Source: Halorubrum sp. CBA1229 (GTDB lineage Archaea; Halobacteriota; Halobacteria; Halobacteriales; Haloferacaceae). Taken from it: a stretch of DNA of 64,000 nt. The stretch is taken from the NCBI RefSeq assembly GCF_003721435.2, contig NZ_CP054585.1, forward strand, positions 372,001-436,000. Reading direction: 5' to 3'. How positions within the stretch are numbered: position 1 is the stretch's first letter; each line of letters begins with the position of its first letter. Made by a program: the position numbers and the translations under genes. The notes under the pieces were generated by a model. It had not been told where the DNA came from. It saw only the letters and a program-made list of their open reading frames with translations, and did not search any database. Of this stretch, positions 1 through 8,239 are shown piece by piece.

Positions 1-2
1 AG

Positions 3-1052
3 GCGATGCTCGCGCAGGCGGGGACGGCGACCGACGCGGTCGAGTCGTTCGGCGAGGTCGCCGTCGAGACCAAGTTCGACGGGGCGCGCGTGCAGATTCA
101 CTACGTGCCCGAGGGCGACGGCGACGAGGCCGACGGCGGAGCGCTCGGGCCCGAACTCTACTCCCGCAACATGGACGACGTGACCGACGCGCTCCCGGAG
201 ATCGCTGAGCGCGTCGCGGACCGCGCCGACGTCCCGGTCATCCTCGACGGCGAGGTCGTCGCGGTCGACGACGGCGGCGACCCGCTCCCGTTCCAGGAGG
301 TGCTGCGGCGCTTCCGCCGGAAACACGACGTCGACCGGATGCGCGACGAGGTGTCGCTCCGGCTCCACGCCTTCGACTGCCTCCACGCCGACGGCGCGGA
401 CTTCCTCGACGAGCCGCTCCGGGCCCGCCACGATCGCCTCGTCGACGTCCTGCCGGGCGCGGCCGCGGAGTTGGAGACCGCGAGCGACGTCGAGGCGATC
501 GAGGCGGCCGAGGCGGCCGCGCTCGACGCGGGCCACGAGGGCGTCATGCTGAAGGACCCGGACGCGGCCTACACCCCGGGCGACCGGGGCCGGGAGTGGC
601 TGAAGCGCAAGCCCGACGTGGAGACGCTCGACGCGGTCGTCGTCGGCGCGGAGTGGGGCGAGGGGCGCCGCGCCGACCTGTTCGGGACGTTCCTGCTCGG
701 CGTGCGGGCGGGGGCGGACGGGGTGTCGGCCGAGGCGGACTCGAGGAGGGCCGAGACGGGAGACGACGAGTTCGCGACCATCGGCAAGGTCGCGACCGGC
801 CTCACCGACGAGGAGCTCGCCGACCTCACCGAGCGGCTGGAGCCCCACGTGGTGAGCGAGGACGGGACCGAGCTCGCGATCCGGCCCGCGGTCGTCCTGG
901 AGGTCGGCTACGAGGAGATCCAGACGTCCCCGACGTACTCGTCGGGCTACGCGCTGCGGTTCCCGCGGTTCGTCGGCGTCCGCGAGGACAAGTCGGTCGC
1001 GGACGCCGACTCGCTGGAGCGGGTCGCGCGCCTCGCCGGCGACGCGGCGTAG
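3..1052 (+). CDS. lig: ATP-dependent DNA ligase, C-terminal part (5' end outside window)
   Basis: Seals nicks in duplex DNA during replication and repair through an enzyme-AMP intermediate. The frame is open from the window edge, so the true start lies upstream and the N-terminal DNA-binding domain is missing here. The nucleotidyltransferase motif TKFDGAR lies at nt 69-89; its lysine (nt 72-74) is the adenylation site. Further nucleotidyltransferase motifs follow: HAFDCLH, GHEGVMLKD and WLKRKPD. The end carries the OB-fold segment RFPRFVGVREDKS typical of archaeal and eukaryal ligase I. A short low-complexity insertion (about residues 235-250 of the visible part) is common in halophilic proteins. 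Certain as to family. Confidence 0.93.
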   Translation, partial: AMLAQAGTATDAVESFGEVAVETKFDGARVQIHYVPEGDGDEADGGALGPELYSRNMDDVTDALPEIAERVADRADVPVILDGEVVAVDDGGDPLPFQEVLRRFRRKHDVDRMRDEVSLRLHAFDCLHADGADFLDEPLRARHDRLVDVLPGAAAELETASDVEAIEAAEAAALDAGHEGVMLKDPDAAYTPGDRGREWLKRKPDVETLDAVVVGAEWGEGRRADLFGTFLLGVRAGADGVSAEADSRRAETGDDEFATIGKVATGLTDEELADLTERLEPHVVSEDGTELAIRPAVVLEVGYEEIQTSPTYSSGYALRFPRFVGVREDKSVADADSLERVARLAGDAA

Positions 1053-1135
1053 TCTTTTATAAGAGGGTCCGGCACCCGGCCGAACGCGGACCGACCACGC
1101 GAAACTCCTTCACCCTCGGGTTCTTACGAACTCCC
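1053..1135 (+). promoter_or_regulatory. Promoter region of the 1136 gene
   Basis: A TATA-like box TTTTATAAG sits directly after the ligase stop codon (nt 1055-1063), about 75 nt before the chosen ATG. A second weaker T-rich stretch (TTCTTACG) lies about 15 nt before it. The downstream gene is therefore probably transcribed separately from the ligase gene. Confidence 0.4.
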
Positions 1136-2017
1136 ATGCCAGGCCCGCTCGGGGACGCGACGCGACAGCGGCTGACGGACGCGGCCGCGACCCGGCTCGC
1201 CGACGACGGATACGAGGTTTCCCACCCGGAGACGCGGGCCGAGCCCCCGGCGGTGGCGACCCGTTCGGAGGGGGAGGCGTCCCTCGCGGTCGAGCCGCTC
1301 ACGCCTGACGACGCGACGGCGACGGTGATCGGCTCTCGGCTCGCGCACGCGATCGACCGCGACCGGCGCGTCTGCTTCGTCGTTGAGGACGATGCGACGG
1401 CCGAAACGGTGCGGTCGCTGCTCGCCGACCCCCCGCTGCTCGTCGCCGAGCGCGACGGGCGCCGGACGTTCCACGCCGGGCCCGACCGGATCCCCGTCGC
1501 CGGCGGCGGGTACGCCTGCGTCCGCTTCGAGGGGCTCGGGGAGCCGACGTTCGCGTGGCGCGAGACCGACACGCCGGCCGGGCCGGTCCCCGCGGGGGCG
1601 GGCGTCGACGCCGCGGCCGTCGACGAGGCGGGTCGCCCGGCCGTCCCGCGGCTGGTCTGCGAGGTCGACGGGCGGGTCGTCGCGGTGCTCGCGGGCGTCG
1701 AAAGCCTCCGCGAGCCGCCGGCCGAGGCGTTCCCGTACGCGTACAGCCGCCACCCGGACGACAAGCGGTTCCGGGTGCGCCGGGGCGCCGACGGCGCGGT
1801 CGTCGAGAGCGCCAGCGGCTTCGCGCCGATGAAATCGGCGGGCTACGTCCCAATCCCGATGCCAATCGTCCCGGAACACGTGCTCGGCCCGGCGTACGGG
1901 CCCGATCGGGGCGTCGGGAGTGGGGGCGGCCGCGAGGGTGACGGCGAGGACGGCGCCGGACCCGGCCTCGACGACGCCTGGGAGCTGATCCGCGTCGACG
2001 CGGTCGACCCGGCGTAA
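1136..2017 (+). CDS. Conserved haloarchaeal protein of unknown function (293 aa)
   Basis: I do not recognise a named family. The protein begins MPGPLGDATRQ. I chose this ATG because the upstream extension of the same frame overlaps the ligase gene and has an arginine/glycine-rich shadow composition. From about residue 60 on it looks like a soluble alpha/beta protein with several VxFVVEDD- and RLVCEVDGR-type strands. A conserved-looking block, FPYAYSRHPDDKRFRVRR, follows in the C-terminal half, then a glycine/acid-rich tail. No signal peptide, membrane segment or metal-binding cluster is visible. It starts 83 nt after the ligase stop and ends 55 nt before the hydrolase gene, so it may belong to a loose unit with it. 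Confidence 0.7.
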   Translation: MPGPLGDATRQRLTDAAATRLADDGYEVSHPETRAEPPAVATRSEGEASLAVEPLTPDDATATVIGSRLAHAIDRDRRVCFVVEDDATAETVRSLLADPPLLVAERDGRRTFHAGPDRIPVAGGGYACVRFEGLGEPTFAWRETDTPAGPVPAGAGVDAAAVDEAGRPAVPRLVCEVDGRVVAVLAGVESLREPPAEAFPYAYSRHPDDKRFRVRRGADGAVVESASGFAPMKSAGYVPIPMPIVPEHVLGPAYGPDRGVGSGGGREGDGEDGAGPGLDDAWELIRVDAVDPA

Positions 2018-2072
2018 CCGCCGTCGACCACGCATAGCCACCCTCAAGGCGCCCGCGATCCGACCGTGAGCC

Positions 2073-2807
2073 ATGACGGTCCGTTACGACGACTTCGCGG
2101 TGGAGTGGCTCGGCTACGCGACGGCGCGGCTCGCGCCCGAGGGCGGCCCGGTCGCCTACACCGACCCGGGGCGGTACGGCGTGCTCGACGACTACTGGGC
2201 GCGCGACGGCGACCTCGTCGTCGTCACCCACGACCACCACTACGACCCCGAGGGGATCCGGTCGGTCGCGAGCGAGGACGCGACGCTCGTGATCTACGAG
2301 GCGGTCGACCCGGCGGGGATCGACCGCGACGTGGAGTCGATCGGCTCGCTCGCAGACGACTACGACGTGGTCCGCGTCGACGACGAGTCGCGCGTCGACG
2401 TCGACACGCCCGCGGGGGAGGCGACCGTGTGGTCGGTCGCGGCCCACAACGATCCGGAGGGCCCGAACGCCGGCCCCGACGGCTCGGTGACGCACCCGCC
2501 CGGGTTCGGCTGCGGGTTCCTGCTCGGCCTCGGCGACCGCACCGTCTTCTGGCCGGGGGACTCGGACGCGCTCGACGCGTTCGCGGAGCTCGACGTCTCG
2601 ATCTTCCTCGCGAACATCGGAGGCGGCGGCATCGTCGCCGACCGCCACGAGAGCGCGGCGCTCGCCGAGGCGATGGACCCGGACCTGGTCGTCCCGATCC
2701 ACTACGACACCTTCGAAATGCTAGAAGCGGACGGGGAGGCGTTCGCTGGCGACGTCGCCGCCCGGTCGATCCCCGTCGCGCTGGACGCCCGGTCGGCGAC
2801 TCAGTAG
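2073..2807 (+). CDS. Metallo-beta-lactamase-fold hydrolase, UlaG-like (244 aa)
   Basis: Soluble metal-dependent hydrolase of the L-ascorbate-6-P lactonase-like (UlaG/YtnP) branch of the metallo-beta-lactamase fold. The N-terminus has the family pattern WLGYATARL. The metal site is VTHDHHYDPEGI (about residues 51-62), so it reads HxHHxD instead of the usual HxHxDH. Other expected elements are present: a histidine in VAAHND, FWPGDSD, and the C-terminal HYDTF where PxHY is typical. The substrate cannot be inferred. It is convergent with the nucleoside transporter operon, with a 38-nt gap between the stop codons. Start chosen at the first ATG after a purine-poor leader. Confidence 0.8.
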   Translation: MTVRYDDFAVEWLGYATARLAPEGGPVAYTDPGRYGVLDDYWARDGDLVVVTHDHHYDPEGIRSVASEDATLVIYEAVDPAGIDRDVESIGSLADDYDVVRVDDESRVDVDTPAGEATVWSVAAHNDPEGPNAGPDGSVTHPPGFGCGFLLGLGDRTVFWPGDSDALDAFAELDVSIFLANIGGGGIVADRHESAALAEAMDPDLVVPIHYDTFEMLEADGEAFAGDVAARSIPVALDARSATQ

Positions 2808-2845
2808 GGGCGGCACCGCGGACGGCGCGACCGCTCCGCCCGACT

Positions 2846-3895
2846 TCACTCTTCGCTCTCGTACGACTCCCCGACGGCGGAGGGCGTCCGCGTGGAGCCC
2901 CAGACGGTGAGGACGACGATCACGCCGACGTACGGGAATAGGTTAACGAGCCGGTTGGGAACGTTGATGCCGACGGTCTGTAACTGGATCTGCAGCATAT
3001 CCAGTCCGCCGAACACGAGCGCCGCGATGGCGGCCCCGATCGGGTTGTAGTTCCCGAACAAGTAGGCGACGATACCGATCCAGCCGCGGCCGCTGACCAT
3101 CGTGTCGCCAGTCCCAGTGAACGAACCCGCCTGCGCCAGCAACACCGCACCGCCGAGCCCGGCCATGACACCGGAGAAGATCACGGCGGCGTACCGGACT
3201 CGCGTGACGCTGACGCCGGCCGTATCGAGCGCTTCCGGGTTCTCACCGGCCGCCTGGATCCAGTATCCGTATCGCGTGTCGTTGAGGAACTTCCACGCGG
3301 CGACGGCCAGAACGGCAGTGACCAGCACCAGCGGCGACGTGTCGAAGAAGATCGGACCGAGCACCGGAATATCCGCAAGCACCGGGACAGTCAGGTCGTT
3401 GATGCTCTCGAGGCTCGGGCTGTTTCGGCTGTCCCAGACGAGGACCGCCATGAACGGCCCGAACCCGAGACCGATGAACCAGAGCGCCAGCCCCGCGACG
3501 ATCTGGTCCGCTTCGTACCGGATCAACAGGACGGCGAACACGATCGCGAACGCCAGACTGATCAGGACCGAAGCGAGAATCGCGAGCCAGATATCGCTCT
3601 GGCCGGGGGACCCCCCGCTGATGATCCACATCATCGTCGCCGCGGTCGCCGCCCCGAAGATCATGAACCCCTCGACGCCGATGTTGAAGACTCCGCTCTT
3701 CTCGGCGTACAGCCCACCGATCGCCGTCAGTGCGATAGGGGTCGCGGCCTGTAGCGAGCGCTCCACGAACCCGATCGTAACGATATCGATGATCGGCAGG
3801 TCCATCGCCACCGTCGCGAGGACCGCCACGCCGACGACGGCGACGATGCCCGCGATCCGGATCCGATTTTCGCCGGCGTACTCGGCGAGACTCAT
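2846..3895 (-). CDS. ABC transporter permease, nucleoside/BMP type (YufQ-like, 349 aa)
   Basis: Second membrane subunit of a nucleoside-type importer. About nine hydrophobic segments are visible, with the family motif EKSGVFNIGVEGFMIFGA in the first third and TRVRYAAVIFSGVMAGLGGA near the coupling helix. It is the last gene of a four-gene minus-strand unit (binding protein, ATPase, permease 1, permease 2). Its ATG overlaps the end of permease 1 by 4 nt, so translation is probably coupled. The family (BmpA/YufNOPQ, related to the ribose and branched-chain amino acid permeases) mostly transports nucleosides or purine derivatives; the exact substrate here is inference. Confidence 0.88.
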   Translation of the reverse strand: MSLAEYAGENRIRIAGIVAVVGVAVLATVAMDLPIIDIVTIGFVERSLQAATPIALTAIGGLYAEKSGVFNIGVEGFMIFGAATAATMMWIISGGSPGQSDIWLAILASVLISLAFAIVFAVLLIRYEADQIVAGLALWFIGLGFGPFMAVLVWDSRNSPSLESINDLTVPVLADIPVLGPIFFDTSPLVLVTAVLAVAAWKFLNDTRYGYWIQAAGENPEALDTAGVSVTRVRYAAVIFSGVMAGLGGAVLLAQAGSFTGTGDTMVSGRGWIGIVAYLFGNYNPIGAAIAALVFGGLDMLQIQLQTVGINVPNRLVNLFPYVGVIVVLTVWGSTRTPSAVGESYESEE

Positions 3896-5022
3896 CGGCT
3901 CTCACCTCCGAGGCCGGTTCGTTCCGCGGCCATCCGGAACAGTTCCGGCACGGCGACGAAGAGAATGACGAGCCCGATGACGCCGTCGATGAGCTGGACG
4001 GGAACGTCGGAGTAAATCCCGATGTGTGATCCGGCCGAGTCGAGCCCCCCGAACAACAGTCCGGCGGGAACGATTCCGAGCGGGTTGTTCGCGGCGAGCA
4101 GGCTCACGGCGATCGCGTCGAATCCGTACGTACCGATGCCGCTCGGGTCGGTGTAGTAGCCCTGAACCATAATCGCGAACACCGCGCCGGCGAGTCCCGC
4201 GACCATCCCCGAGAGCGTCATCGTCAGGACGACCGTCCGCTCGGCGCCAACACCGGAGTACGTCGCCGCCGATTCCTGATGGCCGCTGGTCACCATGTCG
4301 TACCCGAATCGGGTGCGTTCCATCACGACGAAGACCACCGCGACGGCCGCGAGCGCGATCCCCAATCCGATAATCGAGAACCCGGAACTGTCGAACACGA
4401 TACCGGGCAGAGAGACGTACTCCGGAATCCGCTCCGTGTTCGGCGCCGCGTTCCCCTCACCGCGAAACGGATTCTGGACCAGCCACCCGACGACGCCGGT
4501 CGCGATGAAGTTCAACATGATCGTGGTGATGATCACGTTGGCGTCAGCGTAGGCCTTCAGCGCGCCCGGGAGCGCTCCGTAGGCGCCGCCCGCGAAGATC
4601 CCGGCGAGGAACCCGACGAGAAGTAATCCGACGCCCCCGACGACGCCTTCGGGTAACAGCGGTGCCGTCCAGATGATCGACATGATAGTCGCGAAGCCGC
4701 CGACGACGAACTGCCCTTGGACGCCGATGTTGAACACGCCTGCTCGGAACGCGACCGCAACCGCGACGCCGGTCAGGATGAACAGCGTCGAGAACCGCAG
4801 TGTCCGCGCGATAGCCGACCGTCCGCCGAGGGCACCTTCTATCACGTTCGTGATGAACTGCACCGGGTCGTAACCGGCTGCCGCGACGATGGTGACTCCG
4901 ATTAGCAGGGCCAGTGCTGTCGAAGCCGTCGCGATCGCCAACCGTTCGATCACCGACGCGCGTAACATGCGGTCAGCCGCTCGATCGATTGCGGCATAGA
5001 GGCGTCCGGACGATCCGCTCAC
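3892..5022 (-). CDS. ABC transporter permease, nucleoside/BMP type (YufP-like, 376 aa)
   Basis: First membrane subunit of the importer. About ten hydrophobic segments are present; the motif AFRAGVFNIGVQGQFVVGGF is the signature shared by YufP/YufQ permeases. The N-terminal 25 residues are polar and cytoplasmic. Its start overlaps the stop of the ATPase gene by 4 nt and its end overlaps the next permease by 4 nt, so the three genes are tightly coupled. It forms a heterodimeric channel with the 2846-3895 product. Confidence 0.88.
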   Translation of the reverse strand: MSGSSGRLYAAIDRAADRMLRASVIERLAIATASTALALLIGVTIVAAAGYDPVQFITNVIEGALGGRSAIARTLRFSTLFILTGVAVAVAFRAGVFNIGVQGQFVVGGFATIMSIIWTAPLLPEGVVGGVGLLLVGFLAGIFAGGAYGALPGALKAYADANVIITTIMLNFIATGVVGWLVQNPFRGEGNAAPNTERIPEYVSLPGIVFDSSGFSIIGLGIALAAVAVVFVVMERTRFGYDMVTSGHQESAATYSGVGAERTVVLTMTLSGMVAGLAGAVFAIMVQGYYTDPSGIGTYGFDAIAVSLLAANNPLGIVPAGLLFGGLDSAGSHIGIYSDVPVQLIDGVIGLVILFVAVPELFRMAAERTGLGGESR

Positions 5023-6599
5023 GACTGAACACCCCCATCGGGCGTGTTCTCACGGGCGGCGTCCCCGTCGCAGGTGTCGTGACCGGCCATCAGCATCCCG
5101 AGTTCCTCTTCGGTGGTTTCGGCCGGATCGACGGTCCCGATAAATTCGCCTTCGTACATCACCGCGATCCGGTCCGAGAGTTTCTGGATCTCGTCGAGCT
5201 TCGAGGAGACGACGACGATCGCCATCCCCGACTCACGCAGCTCCAGCAACCGGTCGTGAATGAACTCGATCGAGCCGATGTCGACCCCCCGCGTCGGGTG
5301 AGACGCGATCATGACGTCGGGCTCGTGTTCGATCTCCCGTCCGACGATGAACTTCTGCTGGTTCCCGCCGGACAGCGACTTCGCGTCGGTGCTTTTGTCC
5401 GGTGGCTGCACGTCGTACTCCCGGATGATATCCTCGGCGTGGTCGTCGACGGCCGACCAGTCGATCATCCCGTTATCGACGAACGGTTCGATGGTCTGGT
5501 TCCCCAGTAACGCGTTGCGAACCAGCGTGTAGTCCTGAACGAGTCCCTCCGTCGTCCGGTCCTCCGGGATGTACGCGACTCCGTCTCTGATCCGCTGGCG
5601 TCTGTTCGTATCCGTGATGTCCCGATCGTGGAAACGGACGGTTCCGGAGTCGACGTCACGCAGCCCCGTCAGCGCCTCGACGAGCTCGGTCTGCCCGTTT
5701 CCCTGGACGCCGGCGATGCCGAGAATTTCACCCTCCCGCACGGCGAGATCGACGCCGCTCACCTGCTCGAGATCCCGACTGTCTCGCACGTGGAGCCGGG
5801 TCGCTTCCAATACGGAATCCCCTCGAGGCGGGTCTCGAGACGGGCGATCGAACTGAATTTCTCGGCCGACCATCATCCGCGCCAGCTCCTCTTCTGAACT
5901 CTCTCCGGCGTCGACTGTGCCGATTGCCTCGCCGTCTCGTAGCACGGTGATCTCGTCGGCCGCGTCGAGCGCCTCCCCCAGCTTGTGCGTAATAAATATG
6001 AGCGAGTGACCGGCGTCTGCGAGTTCCGACATCAAGTCGAGCAGATCCTCGATCTCCTGGGGAGTGAGAACCGCAGTCGGTTCGTCGAGGATGAGGATAT
6101 CCGCGCCGCGATAGAGGCTTTTCACGATCTCGACGCGTTGGCGGGCACCGAGATCGAGGTCCTGAATCTTCGTGTCGAGGAACTCGTCGACGTGGAAATC
6201 GTAGCGCGAGCAGATCTCCTCGATATCGGTTCGAGCGGTCGCCGTGTCGACGAACCCGTTATCGGTTGGCTCGTGGCCCAGGATGATGTTCTGGAGTACG
6301 GTCATCGTCTCCACGAGCTGGAAATGCTGGTGGATCATGCCGACGCCCGCGTCCATCGCGTCTCTGGGCGATTCGAACGTTTCGGGCTCGCCGTCGACGT
6401 GAATCGTCCCGGCGTTCTTCTCGTAGAGTCCGTAGAGGACGCTCATCAGCGTCGTCTTGCCGGAGCCGTTCTCACCGAGGAGGGCGTGAATCGACCCCTT
6501 CTCCAACGAGAAATCGACGTCGTCGTTCGCCACGACGTCGCCGAATCGTTTCGTGATACCCTCCATGCGGACGGCGGGTGGTTCGTTTTCAGTTGTCAT
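5019..6599 (-). CDS. ABC transporter ATP-binding protein with two ATPase domains, nucleoside/BMP type (YufO-like, 526 aa)
   Basis: Tandem ATPase that energises the importer. Domain 1 (about residues 10-240) has Walker A GENGSGKTT, a degenerate signature LDLGARQR and Walker B ILILDEPTAV. Domain 2 (about 265-505) has the reduced Walker A GVQGNGQTE, signature LSGGNQQKF and a Walker B variant MIASHPTRGVD. This asymmetric layout is the norm for RbsA/YufO ATPases, where only one site hydrolyses well. The start ATG is 53 nt downstream of the binding-protein stop; an AT-richer spacer with GATTACAAATA may hold an internal promoter. Length fits the family. Confidence 0.9.
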   Translation of the reverse strand: MTTENEPPAVRMEGITKRFGDVVANDDVDFSLEKGSIHALLGENGSGKTTLMSVLYGLYEKNAGTIHVDGEPETFESPRDAMDAGVGMIHQHFQLVETMTVLQNIILGHEPTDNGFVDTATARTDIEEICSRYDFHVDEFLDTKIQDLDLGARQRVEIVKSLYRGADILILDEPTAVLTPQEIEDLLDLMSELADAGHSLIFITHKLGEALDAADEITVLRDGEAIGTVDAGESSEEELARMMVGREIQFDRPSRDPPRGDSVLEATRLHVRDSRDLEQVSGVDLAVREGEILGIAGVQGNGQTELVEALTGLRDVDSGTVRFHDRDITDTNRRQRIRDGVAYIPEDRTTEGLVQDYTLVRNALLGNQTIEPFVDNGMIDWSAVDDHAEDIIREYDVQPPDKSTDAKSLSGGNQQKFIVGREIEHEPDVMIASHPTRGVDIGSIEFIHDRLLELRESGMAIVVVSSKLDEIQKLSDRIAVMYEGEFIGTVDPAETTEEELGMLMAGHDTCDGDAARENTPDGGVQS

Positions 6600-6652
6600 T
6601 GTCCTTTGTGAGAAAGTGTGATTACAAATACCGGTCAGAAACCGCGAGCGAC

Positions 6653-7771
6653 TCAGTTACAGCCGGAGGCGGAACACGGAACCTCGATATCGCCGCTCGT
6701 GATGCCGTCTTTCGCCTCTTGAATGTTCTGCGACACGACGTCGGGCATGTCGCCGTCGAACGCCTGACCGATCACGAGATCGACGCCCTCCTCGTCGAGT
6801 CCGAGCGTGTTCGCGCCTGTGACGCTCTCGAAGTCGCCCTCGGCGACCGCCGAAGCGACTTCCTGAGTCCCCTCGTTGATGTACTTGACCGCGGAGCCGA
6901 TAATGACGTCTTGGAACTCTTCGAGGGTCAGGGACTGGTCCGCGTCGACGCCGATCGCGAAGCGGTTGTTCTCTTGGGCGGACTCGAAGACGCCCTGTCC
7001 GGCCGCGGCCGCGGCGTGGTAGACGATGTCTGCGCCGTTGTCGTACTGGGAGGAGGCGATGCTAGCGGCGGTGTCCGTGTCGCTGTAATCGCCGATGTAC
7101 CCGACGTCGACGGTGACGTCGGAGTTGACCCACTCCGCGCCGGCGACGTACGACCGCTCGAACGCGTTGATGAGCGATCCGTCGACGCCGCCGACGAAGC
7201 CGATGTGTGCGTCGCTCGGATCGTTCGAGTTGCCCTCGTGAGAGAGCTCCTCGGTCGTCATCGTTCCGCCCAGAACGCCCGCGAGATAGGACATCTCGTG
7301 GTTGGCCCACGTGTACCCAGCCACGTTGGGCTCGTCGACGTGCGCGTTGATGAGCATCCAGTTCTGGTCCGGGTAGTCCGCGGCGTTCTGCGTGAGGGCC
7401 TCGGTGTGGTTGTACGAGACCAACACGATGAGGTCGTAGTCGCCGCTCTCGGCGAGGTTCGCCTGCGTGGACTGGTAGTTCGACTGCTGGGTCTCCTCGA
7501 CCTGATTGATCTCGATCTCGTACTCCTCCTGTGCGGCCTGGAGCCCCTCGACCGCTAGGTCGTTGAACGCGTTGTCATCGAACCCGGCCGGGCTGGAGAC
7601 GATCGCGATATTCGTCGCAGACTCCGATCCGCCGTCGCCGCTGTCGCCGCCGTCGCCGCCGCCGAGACAGCCGGCGAAGGCGGTCCCCGTCGCGAGCGCG
7701 CTCCCCGAAGCGAGCACCGTCCGCCGGTCGACGCCCTCGGTCTCGCCGATCGATTTACGATTTTCTGTCAT
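6653..7771 (-). CDS. BMP-family (basic membrane protein/PnrA-like) substrate-binding lipoprotein (372 aa)
   Basis: Extracellular binding protein that delivers the substrate, probably a purine nucleoside, to the permeases. The N-terminus has a twin-arginine lipoprotein signal: DRRTVLASG, a hydrophobic stretch, then lipobox FAGC; the cysteine is followed by a Gly/Asp/Ser-rich linker. The BMP domain starts at NIAIVSSPAGFDDNAFNDL, the typical PnrA N-lobe. It also has the GFVGGVDGSLIN and VDADQ elements of this family. It is the first gene of the four-gene unit and has its own promoter. Confidence 0.9.
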   Translation of the reverse strand: MTENRKSIGETEGVDRRTVLASGSALATGTAFAGCLGGGDGGDSGDGGSESATNIAIVSSPAGFDDNAFNDLAVEGLQAAQEEYEIEINQVEETQQSNYQSTQANLAESGDYDLIVLVSYNHTEALTQNAADYPDQNWMLINAHVDEPNVAGYTWANHEMSYLAGVLGGTMTTEELSHEGNSNDPSDAHIGFVGGVDGSLINAFERSYVAGAEWVNSDVTVDVGYIGDYSDTDTAASIASSQYDNGADIVYHAAAAAGQGVFESAQENNRFAIGVDADQSLTLEEFQDVIIGSAVKYINEGTQEVASAVAEGDFESVTGANTLGLDEEGVDLVIGQAFDGDMPDVVSQNIQEAKDGITSGDIEVPCSASGCN

Positions 7772-8122
7772 GGATGTGTCTTATCGTCCACAATCATCCG
7801 TTATAAATTCAGGGGACACCGGAGTTGGGTGTCGAGTGAACTACCCTCGATGGGGGGATCGACTGACAATTTCCTCCACATATTTGTGTGTTTATAACAA
7901 GATTAAAACAAATCCCAGATTCCGGCTGATACGACCTCAGACGCGATCGAGAAACTGACAGTGAAGACACCGTTTCGACCGAATCGTCGAAAACACTCCG
8001 CTGGTCGTACAGTATCATATTTCTTTACGAGCGGCGTTGTACGGGGGTCACGACCCGAAGCGTCGACTCCGGACAGCGAATTCATACGAAACCAAATATG
8101 TTATAGAGAATCAAGGAGAATA
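7772..8122. promoter_or_regulatory. AT-rich intergenic region: promoter of the nucleoside importer and left flank of the tnpB element
   Basis: No credible gene lies here. On the minus strand a TATA box (TTTATAAC, nt 7801-7808) lies about 30 nt before the binding-protein ATG, so the transcript has almost no leader. A second TATA-like stretch (complement of TTTATAACAAG, nt 7890-7900) lies further up. Beside it is a small dyad, CACA-TATT-TGTG, at 7877-7888, which could be a regulator site. AT content is clearly above the window average, which fits an insertion boundary. Confidence 0.5.
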
Positions 8123-8142
8123 CCTGACCCTTTAGGGTCAGG
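8123..8142 (+). repeat. Left-end hairpin of the tnpB element
   Basis: Perfect 8-bp stem CCTGACCC / GGGTCAGG with a TTTA loop, about 100 nt before the tnpB start. In IS200/IS605 elements a subterminal hairpin like this is the binding site for the Y1 transposase. It could also act as a terminator for transcription entering from the left. Confidence 0.6.
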
Positions 8143-8239
8143 ATGAATCCGACAACTCCTACACAATCAACCGTCGATAGCAAGGCCGGATATTCTACAC
8201 CAACCGATACTATTAACAAAACAGCACCTATAACCAGTT

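Noticed and set aside
596-2017. 473-residue open frame reaching back into the ligase gene
   Set aside because: The part before 1136 is an arginine/glycine-rich shadow of the ligase frame; only the portion from ATG 1136 looks like a protein.
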